From Adiantum capillus-veneris (Eukaryota; Streptophyta; Polypodiopsida; Polypodiales; Pteridaceae), in contig CM043953.1 of the NCBI GenBank assembly GCA_014529385.2, positions 107,266,549 through 107,330,548 of the forward strand: a stretch of 64,000 nucleotides of DNA. Direction: 5' to 3'. The notes under the pieces are model-generated. The model saw only the letters and a program-made list of their open reading frames with translations, searched no databases and was not told where the DNA came from. Below are positions 36,218 to 47,149 of this stretch, piece by piece. Position 1 is the first letter of the stretch. Each line of letters opens with the position of its first letter. Both the position numbers and the translations under genes were made by a program.

Positions 36218-37400
36218 ATGGCTGACACAACCCATTTTTTCAAGGTGTTTGTTATTAAGGATGGGATACTACCCAATGTGGGTTTACATGATGATGCATG
36301 TTCTTATGTCAAAGGGCATGTGGAATGTTGTGCAGGGCATTGATAACGCTTTCCTTTTATGAACATAGGCTCTGTTGAGGATGATGCACGTTCTAGACAA
36401 TCTGTTGCTGCTAGAGTTGTTTTGCCTACAGCTAAGCAATCTCATTGGGATGTTAGAGATGTGCATGCTCATGCATTGATTGCATTATCTATGAAGCACA
36501 CTATTACTCCTTACATTCTCTCAGCAAAATAGGCTTGGGACTTTATGCAAGTCGCGATGAGACTAAAATTGCATTGATGTTGCGTAAAGAGTTGGAGTCA
36601 AAGGTTATACAAGAGGAACATGACATGGATACTTTTGTTGGTATAAAGGACATCAATGAGCAACTCATTTTTGCAACAAGTGAAGTATTTCTGACACTTT
36701 GCTTGTATAGATTGTTCTTGATGCGTTGCCAAACTCTTACCAAACTTTTGCTAGTACTTGGAGACTTATGACCCAAGGAAACCCTCAAGTTGTCAAGTTT
36801 GATGCATTATGCACATTGTTGTTATAGGAGTCACTTTCAAGAAAGAATAGGGCTAAATAGTGTGCAATTGAACATGCTTTTGTTGTTGCTTAAAGAGGAG
36901 GTAGTAATAACAATGCAGCCACTTCTTATGGTTATCTTGCGAGTAGCACATCACTTGTGTCTGGTGCTTCTCTTAGCAGCAACTTGTTTGGGAATTCTGG
37001 TGAAGAAGGCAAGAAGAAGATGTGTGTTTCCATTATTGCAAGGCTATTGATCGCTTGATAAATCAATGTTTTAAGTTGAAGGGAAAAAAAGCCAAGAAGA
37101 AAAAGGTTGGATCTACTATCGATGCATCTATTGTAGAATCTTCTATAAATGGAGATTGTGATGTTGATGTAGATGCAAATTGGGCATTCAGTGTAGAGTG
37201 TACTTATGATCATTTTGTCCATGATGCATGTATCCCAATTTTGTAGAGTCACATGTTTGGTCCTTTGATAGTGGCGCTACAAAGCACATTACTTCACATT
37301 ATGACTTGTTTGCCTCTCTCAAGATCCTCATGGGAATACGGTCACGTGTGCCACCAATGCCTCTTATCCAGTCAAGGAAGCTGGAAAGATTGTGCTAACT
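36218..37400 (+). pseudogene. copia gag and protease, broken
   Basis: Gag pieces include LGLYASRDETKIAL (36533-36575) and a Cys/His region followed by CFKLKGKKAKKKK (37022-37120). The protease active site SFDSGATKHIT (about 37260-37292) is complete, unlike the sister copy at 18100-18150. Frameshifts separate the parts. Confidence 0.8.
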
Positions 37401-38330
37401 ACTTTGAATGGAAATTCTTTCACACTTACTGATGCACTTTATATATCAGGGATAAAAAAGATCCTTTTGTCTATATTTGCACTTACAAGGCTTAGTCTTG
37501 TTGTCAAATTTGTGGATGACAAATGTACAGTTCATGATCTCACCATTTTCTGCAATGGGCTGTACAAACTTAGTTTGTATGACAAGTGTGGACAAAATTT
37601 TGCAAATGCACTTGTGGATTCAATGAATGTTTGCATTCCAAACTTTGGCATACACGTTTTGGGCATCTGAATTTTGCCAGTTTGTTGAGTTTGCAAAAAC
37701 TTGATATGGTCACTTCTTTGTTGCACTTTAAACCATGTTTGTGAAGGCTGTATATTGCTTAAGATGCTGCGTTTAAAGTTTTCTGAGGATGTTCAGTAAG
37801 GGCTATATGCAAGTTACAACTTTTGCATAATGATGTTTGTGGGCATATGCAAACTCCATCCTTGGGTGAAAACTATACTTCATGACTTTCATTGATGATT
37901 ACTCCATGCATGCATGGGTGTACCCGCTTAAAGCTAAGTGTTTAAGAAATTTATTGGTTATGGCTGAAAATGTCTCTAAATGTATTGTGGGCACCCTCCG
38001 TTCAGATCGCTTACGGAGATGGCATGATGTATGGTCAAGAGTCAAGATTTACCACATTCATTTTGGCTTGAGGTTGTCATGTGTACTTATGTACTTAATA
38101 TGTGCCCCACTAAAGCCTTGAAGTCTATGACTCCTTATGAAGCATGGCATGAAAAGAAGCCATCTATTGATCACATATGCATTTCGGTTGTCTAGCTTAT
38201 GCTTTGGTGCCACAAAAACAACACAAAAAATTGGATGATAAGGTTGTTAAATGCACTTTTGTCCGTTATAGTCCTAAAAGAAAAGGTTACACGTTATACC
38301 ATACGTAAACAAAGCATATCTTGGTTTTAC
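37401..38330 (+). pseudogene. copia integrase, broken
   Basis: The piece at 37392-37670 (DALYISGIKKILLSI, then VDDKCTVHDL) is the region between protease and integrase. FIDDYSMHAWVYPLKAK (37882-37932) is the integrase core with the first catalytic Asp. The GGKYMSHEF part is deleted or degraded here, and the core end (CLAYALVPQKQHKKLDDK) follows near 38200-38240. Confidence 0.8.
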
Positions 38331-39802
38331 AAGGTGTTGTATTTGTGAAAGATTCTATTTAAAGCCTTTGTTATCATATACTAGAGACAATAATGTAAGA
38401 TCACAAGAAATTTATAGCACTTTGATACCTCTTTTTAATGGTAGAAACTTGAATGTAAGTTCCAATGAGGCAAATGTACAGCATATGGCAATTTCAAAAA
38501 ATGTTATAGATCAGCCTACTATTGATGTAGATGTACATGGTGTACTTGATGTGGAAAGGGCTGAGAATGAAGAGGCTAGGGGTATGCCAAAATGGCCGGT
38601 GCATACTTTGTGTGATAGTAAATTGGATGCACCTATGTCTAATTGTACTCATTCAGGTTCTAGACATGCATCATATGCATCAGATTGTCATGCTTTTGCT
38701 ATTTCTAGTTTATGTGATGAAGAGGAACCCGATAAAACACAAAATTCAAAAAATTGGATGGTTGTAATGCAATACAATGCGCTTATAAAAAATGAAACAT
38801 GGACTTTATATGATTTGCCTCCTTTAAAAAAGGCCATTGGTACAAAGTGGGTTTTCAAGTTGCAAGATGAGCCGGATGGTGAGATTGATCACTATAAGGC
38901 TAGACTTGTTGCAAAGATTATGCGTAATTGAAAGGCATTGACTATGAAGAGACCTTTGCTTCCACTTATCGTATGACTATTTATGTGAGATTGATAGCTC
39001 ATTTTGGATGGAATGATCAATTCGACATTGGTACTGCTTTTTTGAATGGTGATATATTTGAGGAAGTATATGTAACACAGCATCACAATTTTGTCAAGAA
39101 AGGACAAGTAAAGAAAGTGCAAATGTAAGAAAGCCTTATATGGGTTGAAGCAATCTCCTCATTCTTAGTACGAGAAAGTGGACACTCATTTGATTAAACA
39201 AGGCTTTTGTATCAGTCCAACTGAAAGCCCTTTGTATGTCAAATGTGAGGGTGATGTATATCTCATTGTCATTTTGTATATAGATGATTTGTTAATATTG
39301 GTCCAAATGCAATACACATTACTGAATTAAATGCTGAAATTGAATGCTACCTTCAAGATGAAATACTTGAGGCTTTTGCATCATTACTTGGGCATACATT
39401 AAATAGTATGATGGAGGTATTGCTTTGTGTCAAGAAAAATATATAGAGACGTTACTGTGTAAGTGTGGACTTGAGGATAACAAACCTATTGCTACTCCAA
39501 TGGAAACATTTTGGACTCATACTAGGTTGGTTGTTATGACACACAAGTGTCCACAAGTGGTTTTTGTTTCATGCTTAGTAGCTCATGCATATCATGGTTG
39601 ATTAAAAAGCAACCTGTTATGGCCTTCCAACTATGAGGCTGAGTACAAGGCACTTTTCACAGCTACAATTGAGTGTATATGGTTGAGATGCCTTTGGGTG
39701 TGGGACAAGACACGACCAACATCACCTATACTGACAAAGCGCATTTGTGAGGAACCCAAATTTTCATGCTCTCACAAAGCACATTGAGGTGCATTATCAA
39801 TA
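38331..39802 (+). pseudogene. copia RT and RNase H, broken
   Basis: An open piece at 38368-38931 holds the linker and RT start (ALIKNETWTLYDLPPLKKAI, then GTKWVFKLQ). GIDYEETFASTYRMT follows at 38930-38975, FDIGTAFLNGDIFEEVYV at 39021-39075 and LIVILYIDDLLI (YxDD box) near 39262-39297. RNase H is recognisable near 39590-39802. Several frame changes make it nonfunctional. Confidence 0.85.
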
Positions 39803-40359
39803 TGCCAAGGAAAGACCGAGGTTATGACTCAGTATGGGAGATTGTAGATAGGTTGACTAAACCTTGTAAGTTTATTTTAACCAAGTCCACCATTAAAACT
39901 CAAGAGTTAACCAAGCTTGTTAACAATCTGAATAAACTATATAGATTTCTTCCCAATATTGTTAGTGATCATGATCCCAAGTTTAACAATCACTTATGGA
40001 GGCATGTCTTTAAACGGGTGGGAACACAACTCAATATCAATGCTATATAGCATCTAGAGACAAATGGTCAAACTGAACGAGATAACCACGGTACTAGAGG
40101 ATATGCTAAGATCATAGGTTAGCAAAAAGCAATCCGATTGGGAAAATTATATACCTATTTCAAAATTTTCATACACTAGTGCAAAGCATGTTACTACTGG
40201 ATTTAGTCCTTTCATGCTTATGTATGGGTTAGATCACCAGTTATGGTGGGGTTGGCTATCAATCAAATCCAGCAAGTCAAAGACTTTATCCAAGATCACA
40301 TGGATATGATGAAGATTGCTTGTCAAAATGTTCAAGCATAGGACATATAGAACAAGTGA
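39803..40359 (+). pseudogene. gypsy integrase, first part
   Basis: The reading shows GYDSVWEIVDRLTKPCKFI with the first Asp, then NIVSDHDPKFNNHLW with the second. A degraded TNGQTER follows (about 40063-40083), and the region after the core ends DHMDMMKIACQNVQA (about 40297-40338). It stops at about 40360 where the fold-back repeat block begins, and resumes at 47150. Confidence 0.8.
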
Positions 40360-40497
40360 AAAGGTCACTATGGCTAACTAAAACAATAAGAAAGTGACAA
40401 AATCATTAGATTGAGTTCAACTAAAACTTTAGTGTTCGAGAAAGGAATGCCTCAGCATAGCCTTAATCCAATTGAAATTCGAGACTAGCCAGTTGCA

Positions 40498-40965
40498 AAC
40501 CATGGTAAAGGGAAGAAAAATCTATGAAATATGTGAGAAAATAGTTCAACAATCATAAAAATTTTAAATTTTTGATAGTATTTTCAGTTTGCTTCTTTGT
40601 GAGGAGGAAACTCGACCAATGATCGCTTAATAAAAGGGACTTTCCCAAATATTGGCTAGAATTAAGTTATAGAATGCAAGAAAAGTCAATCCATGTGAGG
40701 CTGTGAAATGAAATGTGAAATAAAAAGTGAGAGGATCACGGTGGCTTTCTAAAACAATAAGAAAGTAATAAAATCATTAGGTTGAGTTTTACTAGAATTA
40801 TATAAGACGAAGCATTGTTCTAGAATATCTCTTTTATTAAGTGACCGAGTTTCCTCCTCGCAAAGAACCAAAGCAGAAATACTATCAATTTTTTTGAAAT
40901 TTGCAAGAATTTTGAACTAAATTCTCACATACATCATCGATTTTTCTTCCTTTTACCATGGTTTT
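40498..40965. repeat. Large inverted repeat, arms of about 130-140 bp
   Basis: The left arm (40498-40640, from CCATGGTAAAGGGAAG to TAATAAAAGGGACTTTC) and the right arm (40838-40965) are reverse complements with scattered mismatches. A transcript would fold into a long hairpin. Confidence 0.85.
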
Positions 40966-41624
40966 CTCATGTTTATACACATACACACACATATAATTTA
41001 CTAGAATTATGCAAGGTGACGCTTCAATTTAGTATTCTAAAAGAATAGAATGCAAGAGAAGTCAAGCCATGTGAGGATATGAAATGAAAGATGCATTAAA
41101 AATCTATTTCATAACTTAAAACCAAAATAACATTTAATGTAAGTCTCAATCATCACTGAAAACATTGAAAGTATGCCGAACTCAACTCTCCTCTAAGGCT
41201 TCTTTTAGAAAGCCAAAAATAGTAGATGTGTGAGGACAAAATAAAAGCAATGTAGTCCCACCCTAAGGAAAAGAACAAGTGCAGATTGTGTATTCACGGT
41301 TAAAACAAGGTGAGGAGGCACTAAGGGCTGCTAAGTTAAGGGGGGGGGGCGAGAGTTATGGAGAGTAAGGTTGAATGAGTACGTACAATCATATGGCATT
41401 TTTGTTATGTTATAAGATAAAATTGTATTATCAATTATACATACATAATCACGATTTACAAATGGTTTATATATTATTAAGGGCTCCATGCACACTGCAC
41501 ATTAGCATTTTTTTTAAAAAAAAGTAAAATAACAAGTGAAAGGGTCATGGTGGCTTTCTAAAAGAATAAGAAAGTGATAAAATCATTAGGTTGAGTTAAT
41601 TAGAATTATATAAGGTGAAGCATT

Positions 41625-41784
41625 GTTTGGGAATGTCTCTTTTATTAAGCAATTGAGTTTCCTCCTTGCAAAGAAGCAAACCAGAAATACATATAGAAAT
41701 TTTAAATTTGTAAGATTTTTGAACTAAGTTCTCACATATTTCACCGGTTTTTCTTCTTCTCTTTACCATGGCTTGCTCATTGAT

Positions 41785-41824
<40 letters not shown>

Positions 41825-42335
41825 AAATAAACAAACAAATAAATATATATGTGTGTGTGTGTGTGCGCGCTTGTTTGTATGTATGTATATGTATAGAATT
41901 TACTAGAATTATGTAAGATAAAGCTTCACTTTAGCATTCTAAAATAATAGAATGCAAGAGAAGTCAAGCCATGTGAGGATGTGAAATGAAAGGTGAAATA
42001 GAAAGATTCATTTAATAGTTTAAAATGGAAACAAATGGAAACAAGTGAAAAGGTCACGACGGCTTTCAAAAACAATAAGAAAGTGATAAAATTGTTAAGT
42101 TGAATTAAACTGATATCAGTGTTTGGGAAAGGATTGTCTCAACTTAGTCTTAAGCCGATTGAAAATCGAAACTAGCTAACTACAAACCATGGTAAACGGA
42201 AGAAAAACCAATGAAATATGTGAGAAAGTCGTCCAAAAATTTTGCAAATCTCAAAATTTTTGCTAGTATTTTTTATTTTCTTCTTTGTGAGGAAGAAACT
42301 CAATCAGCGGCCGCTTAATAAAAGAGACTTTCTCG
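41625..42335. repeat. Second inverted pair of the same arm
   Basis: The arm at 41625-41772 has the orientation of 40838-40965, and the one at 42187-42335 that of 40498-40640. A further single arm lies at 45350-45480. Between them are (TG)n tracts at 41789-41820 and 41850-41866. Confidence 0.85.
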
Positions 42336-42461
42336 AACGTTAACACTGACTAGAATCAAGCTATAAAATGCAAGAAATGTAAAGCCATGTGAAGTTGTGA
42401 AATGAAAGAACTAATTAATATATATATGTGTGTGTGTGTATAGAATTTATTAGAATTATGC

Positions 42462-42479
42462 AAAGTGAAGCTTCACTTT
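42462..42479. repeat. 18-bp perfect palindrome in the fold-back unit
   Basis: AAAGTGAAG is followed by its exact complement. Shorter forms (GTGAAGCTTCAC) occur at the same place in the units near 44740 and 45870. It directly precedes the hairpin at 42481-42502. Confidence 0.9.
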
Positions 42480-42502
42480 AGCATTCTAAAACAATAGAAT
42501 GC

Positions 42503-43062
42503 AAAAACAAGAAGAAAAAAAGTGATAAAATCACGAGGCCTGCCATTGGGAGGATCAAGTTGAGATACATCATACAATCATTTCAGGCTACTTTCAAATG
42601 ATACACAGGGACTCAATACAAAGAAGAAGAAGAAGTTAAAGACATGCTAGATAATTAACTTGCTGAAGAGAGAGAGAGAGAGAGAGAGTGCCACACTTGC
42701 AGTCTTGCATCACCATCTCACTCGGTCTTATACGCCTTTCCATTAAATAGAAACCTACACCTACAAATGCTCTCGCACTACAACCCCTTTCTTCACCATG
42801 CTCTCGCACTGCAGCACCTGGCAAGAACGTAACGGTGAAGGTGGCAGTGTTTGGCCTCCACTTTGCTCCATCCCCGACAGTATGTAACCAAAACCAACAT
42901 AACTCTTCAACAAAAATTTCCGAACTTGCCTATTTCAATAATCCAACCATAGCAAGTTCCATTGAATCTAGGACCTCTACCTCAGGCTCGCTTGGTGAAC
43001 AAAAACAATCATCCTTTAGTAAAGATAGTTAGAAGAAAATCCAAACGCGTCTACAACTGCCC
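42503..43062. other. Spacer left of the uS11 pseudogene
   Basis: It contains a GA tract (42668-42688) and otherwise unassigned sequence. On the minus strand 42840-43062 could be the 3' UTR of the retrocopied uS11 mRNA, but no poly(T) tract marks its end. Confidence 0.45.
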
Positions 43063-43498
43063 TTACAGCCGGCGACCTCTTCTACCACCTTTCCTTCTTG
43101 GGATAGGTGTGACATCCTCAATTCTTCCAATCTGCATGCCAGAACGAGCAAGTGTATCACTGCAGACTGTGTGCCAGGACCAGGCGTCTTCGTCTTGTTG
43201 CTTGCATCTTGATGTGCAGAGCGGTGCTCCCTAGCTCCTTGCACTTATGCGCCACATCCTGAGAAGCAAGCATGGCTGCGTACAAAGAAGACTCATCTCT
43301 GTCAGCTTTCACCTTCATGCCACCAGTAACTCAAGCAAGCGTCTCCTTGCCAGACAGACCTGTGACATGCACAAAGGTGTCATTCAATCAGGCAAAAACA
43401 TATGCCACTTCAAAGACGTATTCATTGTCACAAGCACCAGGTCCACTGAGAGTAACATTCTCTTTCTTCACCTAATTGGTCTTCCTCTTGCTAGACAT
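43063..43498 (-). pseudogene. RPS14: 40S ribosomal protein uS11 (RPS14) processed pseudogene
   Basis: The minus strand starts with ATG and MSSKRKT, then reads [73 protein letters not shown] and RKGGRRG, ending at a TAA (43063-43065). This is the full order of eukaryotic uS11 (about 150 aa), a component of the 40S platform. It lacks introns and has at least four in-frame stops or frameshifts (one after about eight codons), so it is a dead retrocopy. It overlaps a CT tract only at its outer edge. Confidence 0.9.
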
Positions 43499-43530
43499 GG
43501 TTACATGAACGAGCTCGTAAACAGCAGCAT

Positions 43531-43563
<33 letters not shown>
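43531..43563. repeat. (CT)n microsatellite
   Basis: About 16 CT units just beyond the start codon of the uS11 retrocopy. Confidence 0.95.
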
Positions 43564-43566
<3 letters not shown>

Positions 43567-43569
43567 GTA

Positions 43570-44520
43570 ATCATCAGCCCCTCCTCTTCCTATAAGCACA
43601 TCGACAACGCTGCCAAGGATGTTGCAGCGAGCCCATCGTAGCTGCAGCTCCAGCTATCCTCTAGCAGCGTCTGATCAAGATTAATTTAATCACATTCCTG
43701 GTGTCGTCTACACCGGCAACACTCCAACAGAGGTGGAGTTTCTGTCTCCATCAAAACTGCATGACGGCGAGCAGGTACAGCTTGCTCTCCAAGCTGATCT
43801 CCTCGCGCTTCGACCTCACCTCTACGAAAGCTTCCATGGCAGGCTCCAAATACAATCTTGAGGCAACAGAGAAGGTTCCTGCTCCTACATCAATGATCAA
43901 ACTGTCGCTACCACAACCACCATGGCCAGTACCAACAGCTCTCTCTGCAAAAATCCGTGACTCCCACTTTTGATGAGCACAATGACATCGACATGCATGA
44001 AGTGAGTGCAAAGCACGACGGCCAAATTGCAGCTCCATCACACCTAATCCCATCTCACATTGACGGAATAGGAAGTTGATCCTGCTGGTTTCCTCCATTC
44101 TCCCATCAGGCGGCATGGCAATATTGGCCACTAGTTGTGGTGATGAAAGTCCCAAGCCATGCCGTTATCGGCTCCTCTCAAGTCTCCCCATTGATCGAGG
44201 CTGCTAGATAGCGTGCCACTGATCACCTGGACTATTCGCAGCTCGAGGCTATTGCATTGCTGACTGTATTGTCCACTACTCGAGGTGAGAACCCCGCTTG
44301 CATCGAGCGGGATGTTGCTCAAGGTAGTTGTTGCTCAAGGCAAGGAGTTTGCTATCCCCTTGATATGCAGCACTAAATGCTGCCTCTCGTGCATGCTCTA
44401 CTTGCAATGGATGGTGCCCACTCTGGCTCCGCTGTTGTGCGTATTGCACTGTGGTGGATGAAGAAGCTGCTCACTTTTTCATTAGCAATAAGGTTTTGTA
44501 ACCACGGATGAGTCTCCTTT
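43570..44520. other. GC-richer unassigned sequence
   Basis: Composition differs from the AT-rich repeats around it. A plus-strand stretch at 43689-43850 reads open with coding-like character (IPGVVYTGNTPTEVEFLSP and onward), and a 134-codon minus ORF covers 43751-44155. I recognise neither. It may be another gene fragment, but the evidence is weak. Confidence 0.35.
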
Positions 44521-45582
44521 CAATGATTCATTAGAGATCTGAATATATTTTCAGCTTGTCTTTGTCATGAGTATTTCCTGGCTCCTCTAACCAATCAAAA
44601 ATTGTGTATTTCTAAAAATTTAACCTTTCCTTTTTCTTTAGCAAAAAGGAAACACATCATTATGGCCTTAGCCCTTTGAGCAGACCAAAAATGTGTGTGT
44701 GTGTATGTGTGTAAAATTTACTAAAATTTATGCAAGGTGAAGCTTCACTTTAGCATTCTAAAACAATAGAATTCAAGAAAAGTAAAGACATGTCAAAATG
44801 TGAAATGAAAGATAAGTCTCCATCATGTCAAGATGTGAAATGAAAGGAGTCTCCCTAACCCAACACAACACTAAGGGTTTCTTTTAGAAACCCAATAACA
44901 TTTAAGCAAATCTCAATCATCATGGAAAACATTGAAAGTATGCTTAACTCAACCCCTCTCTAAGGCTTCTTTTAAAAAGCCAAAAACAATAAAATAAAGA
45001 GACACATGAATTAATTCTTTAATTTTTTGCTCTCTAAAGCCTTTTTCAGTATGCAAAAGAAGTGAATGCATCCTTGGGAAATAACATTTAAAAGGACACG
45101 ATTTCTTTCTCCTCAAGACTTTTCAGGCCCCTTAGAGGGACACATGTCCATCAATTAGAAGTGTACGATCTTCACCAGTGGGTACAAGCCTTTAGCATGC
45201 CAAAACAAGTGAAACGATCATGATGGCTTTCTAAAACAATAAGAAAGTGATAAAATCATTAGGTTGGGGTCAAATGGAATCATTGTTCAAGAAAAGATTG
45301 CCTCAGATTAGCCTTGAGCCGATTGAAAATCGATATTAGCCGATTGCAAACCATGGTAAAGGGAAGAAAACCCAGTAACATATGTAAGAAAACAGTTCAA
45401 AATTTCTACAAATTTTAAATTTATGCTAGTAGCTCCGGTTCGCTTCTTTGTGAAGAGGAAACTCGGTCAACGACCACTTACTAAAAGAGACTTTTTGAAT
45501 ATTGACTAGAATTAAGTTATAAAATGTAAGAAAAATCAAGCCATGTGAGGCTATGGAATGAAATGTGAAATAAAAAGAGCTC

Positions 45583-45628
<46 letters not shown>

Positions 45629-45651
45629 GTGTGTGTGTGTGTGTGTGTGTG
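44521..45651. repeat. Fold-back repeat units, with AT/GT microsatellite
   Basis: Units near 44700-45000 and 45190-45560 repeat the modules of the 40.4-42.5 kb block, including hairpins GCATTCTAAAACAATAG (44753), GGGTTTCTTTTAGAAACCC (about 44875-44893) and GGCTTTCTAAAACAATAAG (about 45224). An (AT)n tract (45588-45627) followed by (GT)n (45629-45651) ends it. Confidence 0.75.
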
Positions 45652-45762
45652 TCTATACTCTTATAAAAGGGGGAGGGATTTTGCCCTTCCCAACCCCCAC
45701 ACCTAGTTGCACCTCCTTGATCTGGTCTATGCGCTCTCCGGATCTAGCTACATAGTGATGCA

Positions 45763-45814
<52 letters not shown>

Positions 45815-45850
45815 GAGGCCGAAGGTGATGGCAGTATTAGTATCTATAGT
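45652..45850 (+). mobile_element. Small insertion with Helitron-like 5' end and GA tract
   Basis: Compared with sister units at 41880-41920 and 42430-42460, about 200 bp are inserted here. The insertion starts TCTATACTCTTATAAAAGG, like plant Helitron 5' ends (TC plus an A/T-rich start) and like 47837. It contains (GA)n at 45765-45811. A clear CTRR 3' end with hairpin was not found, so a Helitron origin is tentative. Confidence 0.4.
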
Positions 45851-45897
45851 TTTTTTTTAATTATGCAAGGTGAAGCTTCACTTTAACATTTTAAAAC

Positions 45898-46977
45898 TCT
45901 GTAAATCTCCTTCGAATGGCGAGTTCGAGTTCGAGTCTCTGCGCTTAGAAGGTTCGCCATCACAATCCGGGAGTAGACAAAGCTCCAGAGATAGGCCTCA
46001 CTGAAATTGCCGAATGCCGGGTAAAACCAACTGTGTGGTTGGTACCGAGGGTCTTGCTCGCATCGTTTCTGCGTGTACACAGCGTCACTAACTGCAGTCC
46101 CAAGACTACCTACGGCAGTCCCTGGTTCTTGCATTGGCACGCCGGATCCGAATAGCCTTGGTCTGGTTCACTAGGTGATGCATGCACTCAGACAATAATC
46201 GCGATTCTCCCATCCCAAGTTAATAATCGTCAACAGCCCTCTAAAATAAATGTTGTTCTTGCTATAAGTTAATAATCGTCACTTGCCTCATAAAATAATC
46301 GTTGTTCTTGCCTTTGATTGGAAGTCTTAAGTTTTGAAAGCTTTGTTGCTCCGTGGGGCTGGAGGTTATCAAAGGCACCTGAGAATGGAATCTGATATAG
46401 TCGAATTTTCAAAAATGCTAGCGGCGGGTAAAATACCCGAAATGGAGCTAGCCGTGCCAATGGATGAAGGCGACGGCTCGGCCATGAGACCGTTGGAGGA
46501 TGCGACAATGTCGAGCCCCAAGTCACCAAAAGCAGCATTGATCGAAAAGGACAAAATTGCCTCGATGAAGGTACTTCTTCTTGCATAATGTATGGCAGAC
46601 AAGGAACCGCCGTGTGTTTGAAGGAGACCTTGAGGTGGCAAGCTTTGCAAAAATTATACAAGAAAGCAAAGTGCTAATTTGGACGCTCGGGTGCAAGCAA
46701 CACTCGGAGGATTGGTTTAGGACTACTTGTGCCTTGATGTCAGCAGAGGGTATGCCTAGGATGGGGGAAAATCTTGGCTATCGGTAATTAAAAGATCTCA
46801 GAAGAACATGATGATGGACCTTTTGTATCAAGGATAAAGGGGCGAGTTGGTTGGGATCGCTGCCAATGTAATTATGGTCCCTGGATGATGTCATGGCTCA
46901 ACACGAGCATGAACATTGTAATTTTTTGGGTTGATTAATATAATTCACTCATGATTGTGAGTTTTGGAGAAAAAAAA
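45898..46977 (+). mobile_element. 5'-truncated LINE with poly(A) and 13-bp target duplication
   Basis: AACATTTTAAAAC occurs at 45885-45897 and again at 46978-46990. The second copy continues the interrupted fold-back unit (CAATAGAATGC follows it). The insert ends in an A run (46970-46979). Near its 3' end a reading HNVWQTRNRRVFEG (46581-46622) matches the WxxRNxxxF stretch after RT in plant L1 LINEs. About 1.08 kb remains. The GC-rich ORFs at 46334-46661 are not otherwise recognised. Confidence 0.8.
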
Positions 46978-47149
46978 AACATTTTAAAACAATAGAATGC
47001 AAGAAAAATCAAAACATGTCAAGATGTGAAGTAACCAGACATGTCAGGATATGAAATGAAAGTGAAATAAACATTTAAAGTAAGTCTCCATCATGAACTG
47101 AAAAACAATGAAAGTCTCCCTAACCCAACACAACAATAAGGTTTCTTTT
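46978..47149. repeat. Last part of the fold-back block
   Basis: Continues the unit interrupted by the LINE, with AATGAAAGTCTCCCTAACCC and a degraded terminal hairpin (GGTTTCTTTTAGAAAGC). The gypsy integrase resumes immediately after. Confidence 0.7.

Larger units (their letters stand above)
36218..39802 (+). mobile_element. Ty1/copia retrotransposon, plus strand, no LTRs found
   Basis: Same family as 14721-19215, in the opposite orientation and starting at the homologous gag ATG (36218). The order gag, protease, integrase, RT, RNase H is kept. It ends at RNase H (KHIEVHYQY near 39780-39802) where a gypsy integrase begins. Both ends are truncated. Confidence 0.88.

Noticed and set aside
45905-45935. 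GAGTTCGAGTCTC looks like a tRNA T-arm or SINE B box.
   Set aside because: No A box or cloverleaf upstream, and it lies within the 5'-truncated LINE insert.
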